A stretch of 64,000 nt of DNA, from assembly GCF_027596085.1 (NCBI RefSeq), contig NC_072456.1, positions 23,482,718 to 23,546,717 of the forward strand. Direction: 5' to 3'. Under the pieces are notes generated by a model that saw only the letters and a program-made list of their open reading frames with translations, was not told where the DNA came from and did not search any database. This stretch comes from Anoplopoma fimbria (Eukaryota > Chordata > Actinopteri > Perciformes > Anoplopomatidae). Position numbers and translations under genes: made by a program. This document shows positions 63,922-64,000 of this stretch, piece after piece. Position 1 is the stretch's first letter; every line of letters begins with the position of its first letter.

Positions 63922-64000
63922 GGGCAGGTGGGTGGCACTGTTCAGCTGGATAGGTGCATTGCTCTAAACTCCTCTCCATCTACGCCCCTCTCAACCCCTT

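Overview
This window is eukaryotic genomic DNA from a ray-finned fish, most likely a percomorph teleost. The evidence is multi-exon genes with GT-AG introns and fish-like protein sequences, very frequent (CA)n/(GT)n and (TA)n microsatellites, and several interspersed repeats I recognise as common in teleosts (Tc1/mariner-type inverted-repeat fragments and LINE-like tails ending in an AATAAAGGAAT-type motif). There are no operons, CRISPR arrays or bacterial features. I found no new multi-gene 'system'.

Two protein-coding genes can be reconstructed completely, exon by exon, with reading phase kept across all junctions. On the minus strand, mau2 (cohesin-loader subunit MAU2/SCC4) runs from 26484 down to 16692 in 18 coding exons and predicts 598 aa. 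On the plus strand, slc25a42 (mitochondrial CoA/ADP carrier) runs from a non-coding first exon near 29.94-30.15 kb through coding exons 30572-35580 and predicts 328 aa. The genes are divergent, with about 3.4 kb of repeat-rich DNA between their starts. This holds an inverted-repeat transposon, a satellite of about 255 bp, a retroelement tail and a 17-unit minisatellite. The slc25a42 promoter carries BANP-type and ZNF143-type motifs and a TATA-like box.

Left part (1-15.4 kb): no recognised coding exon. A CpG-rich segment at 11.1-11.3 kb with a good minus-strand splice donor looks like a non-coding first exon. By human gene order it may belong to gatad2a, which would make 1-11 kb its first intron. 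A 216-codon minus-strand ORF at 6.25-6.90 kb is unexplained. Between 11.3 and 13.3 kb lies a composite (TA)n/inverted-repeat array, whose reverse-complement relative lies at 26.6-27.5 kb. The two arrays bracket mau2.

Right part (36.4-64 kb): no recognised gene. Two strong CTCF-like motifs lie just downstream of slc25a42. Beyond them is about 27 kb with many microsatellites and low-complexity purine runs, interspersed with complex, balanced stretches that look like conserved non-coding elements, plus an excess of perfect octamer (POU) motifs. Three exon-like candidates (36974-37060, 42719-42914, 58404-58489 on the minus strand) are recorded at low confidence. This half could be a regulatory landscape or the introns of a large gene whose main exons lie outside the window.
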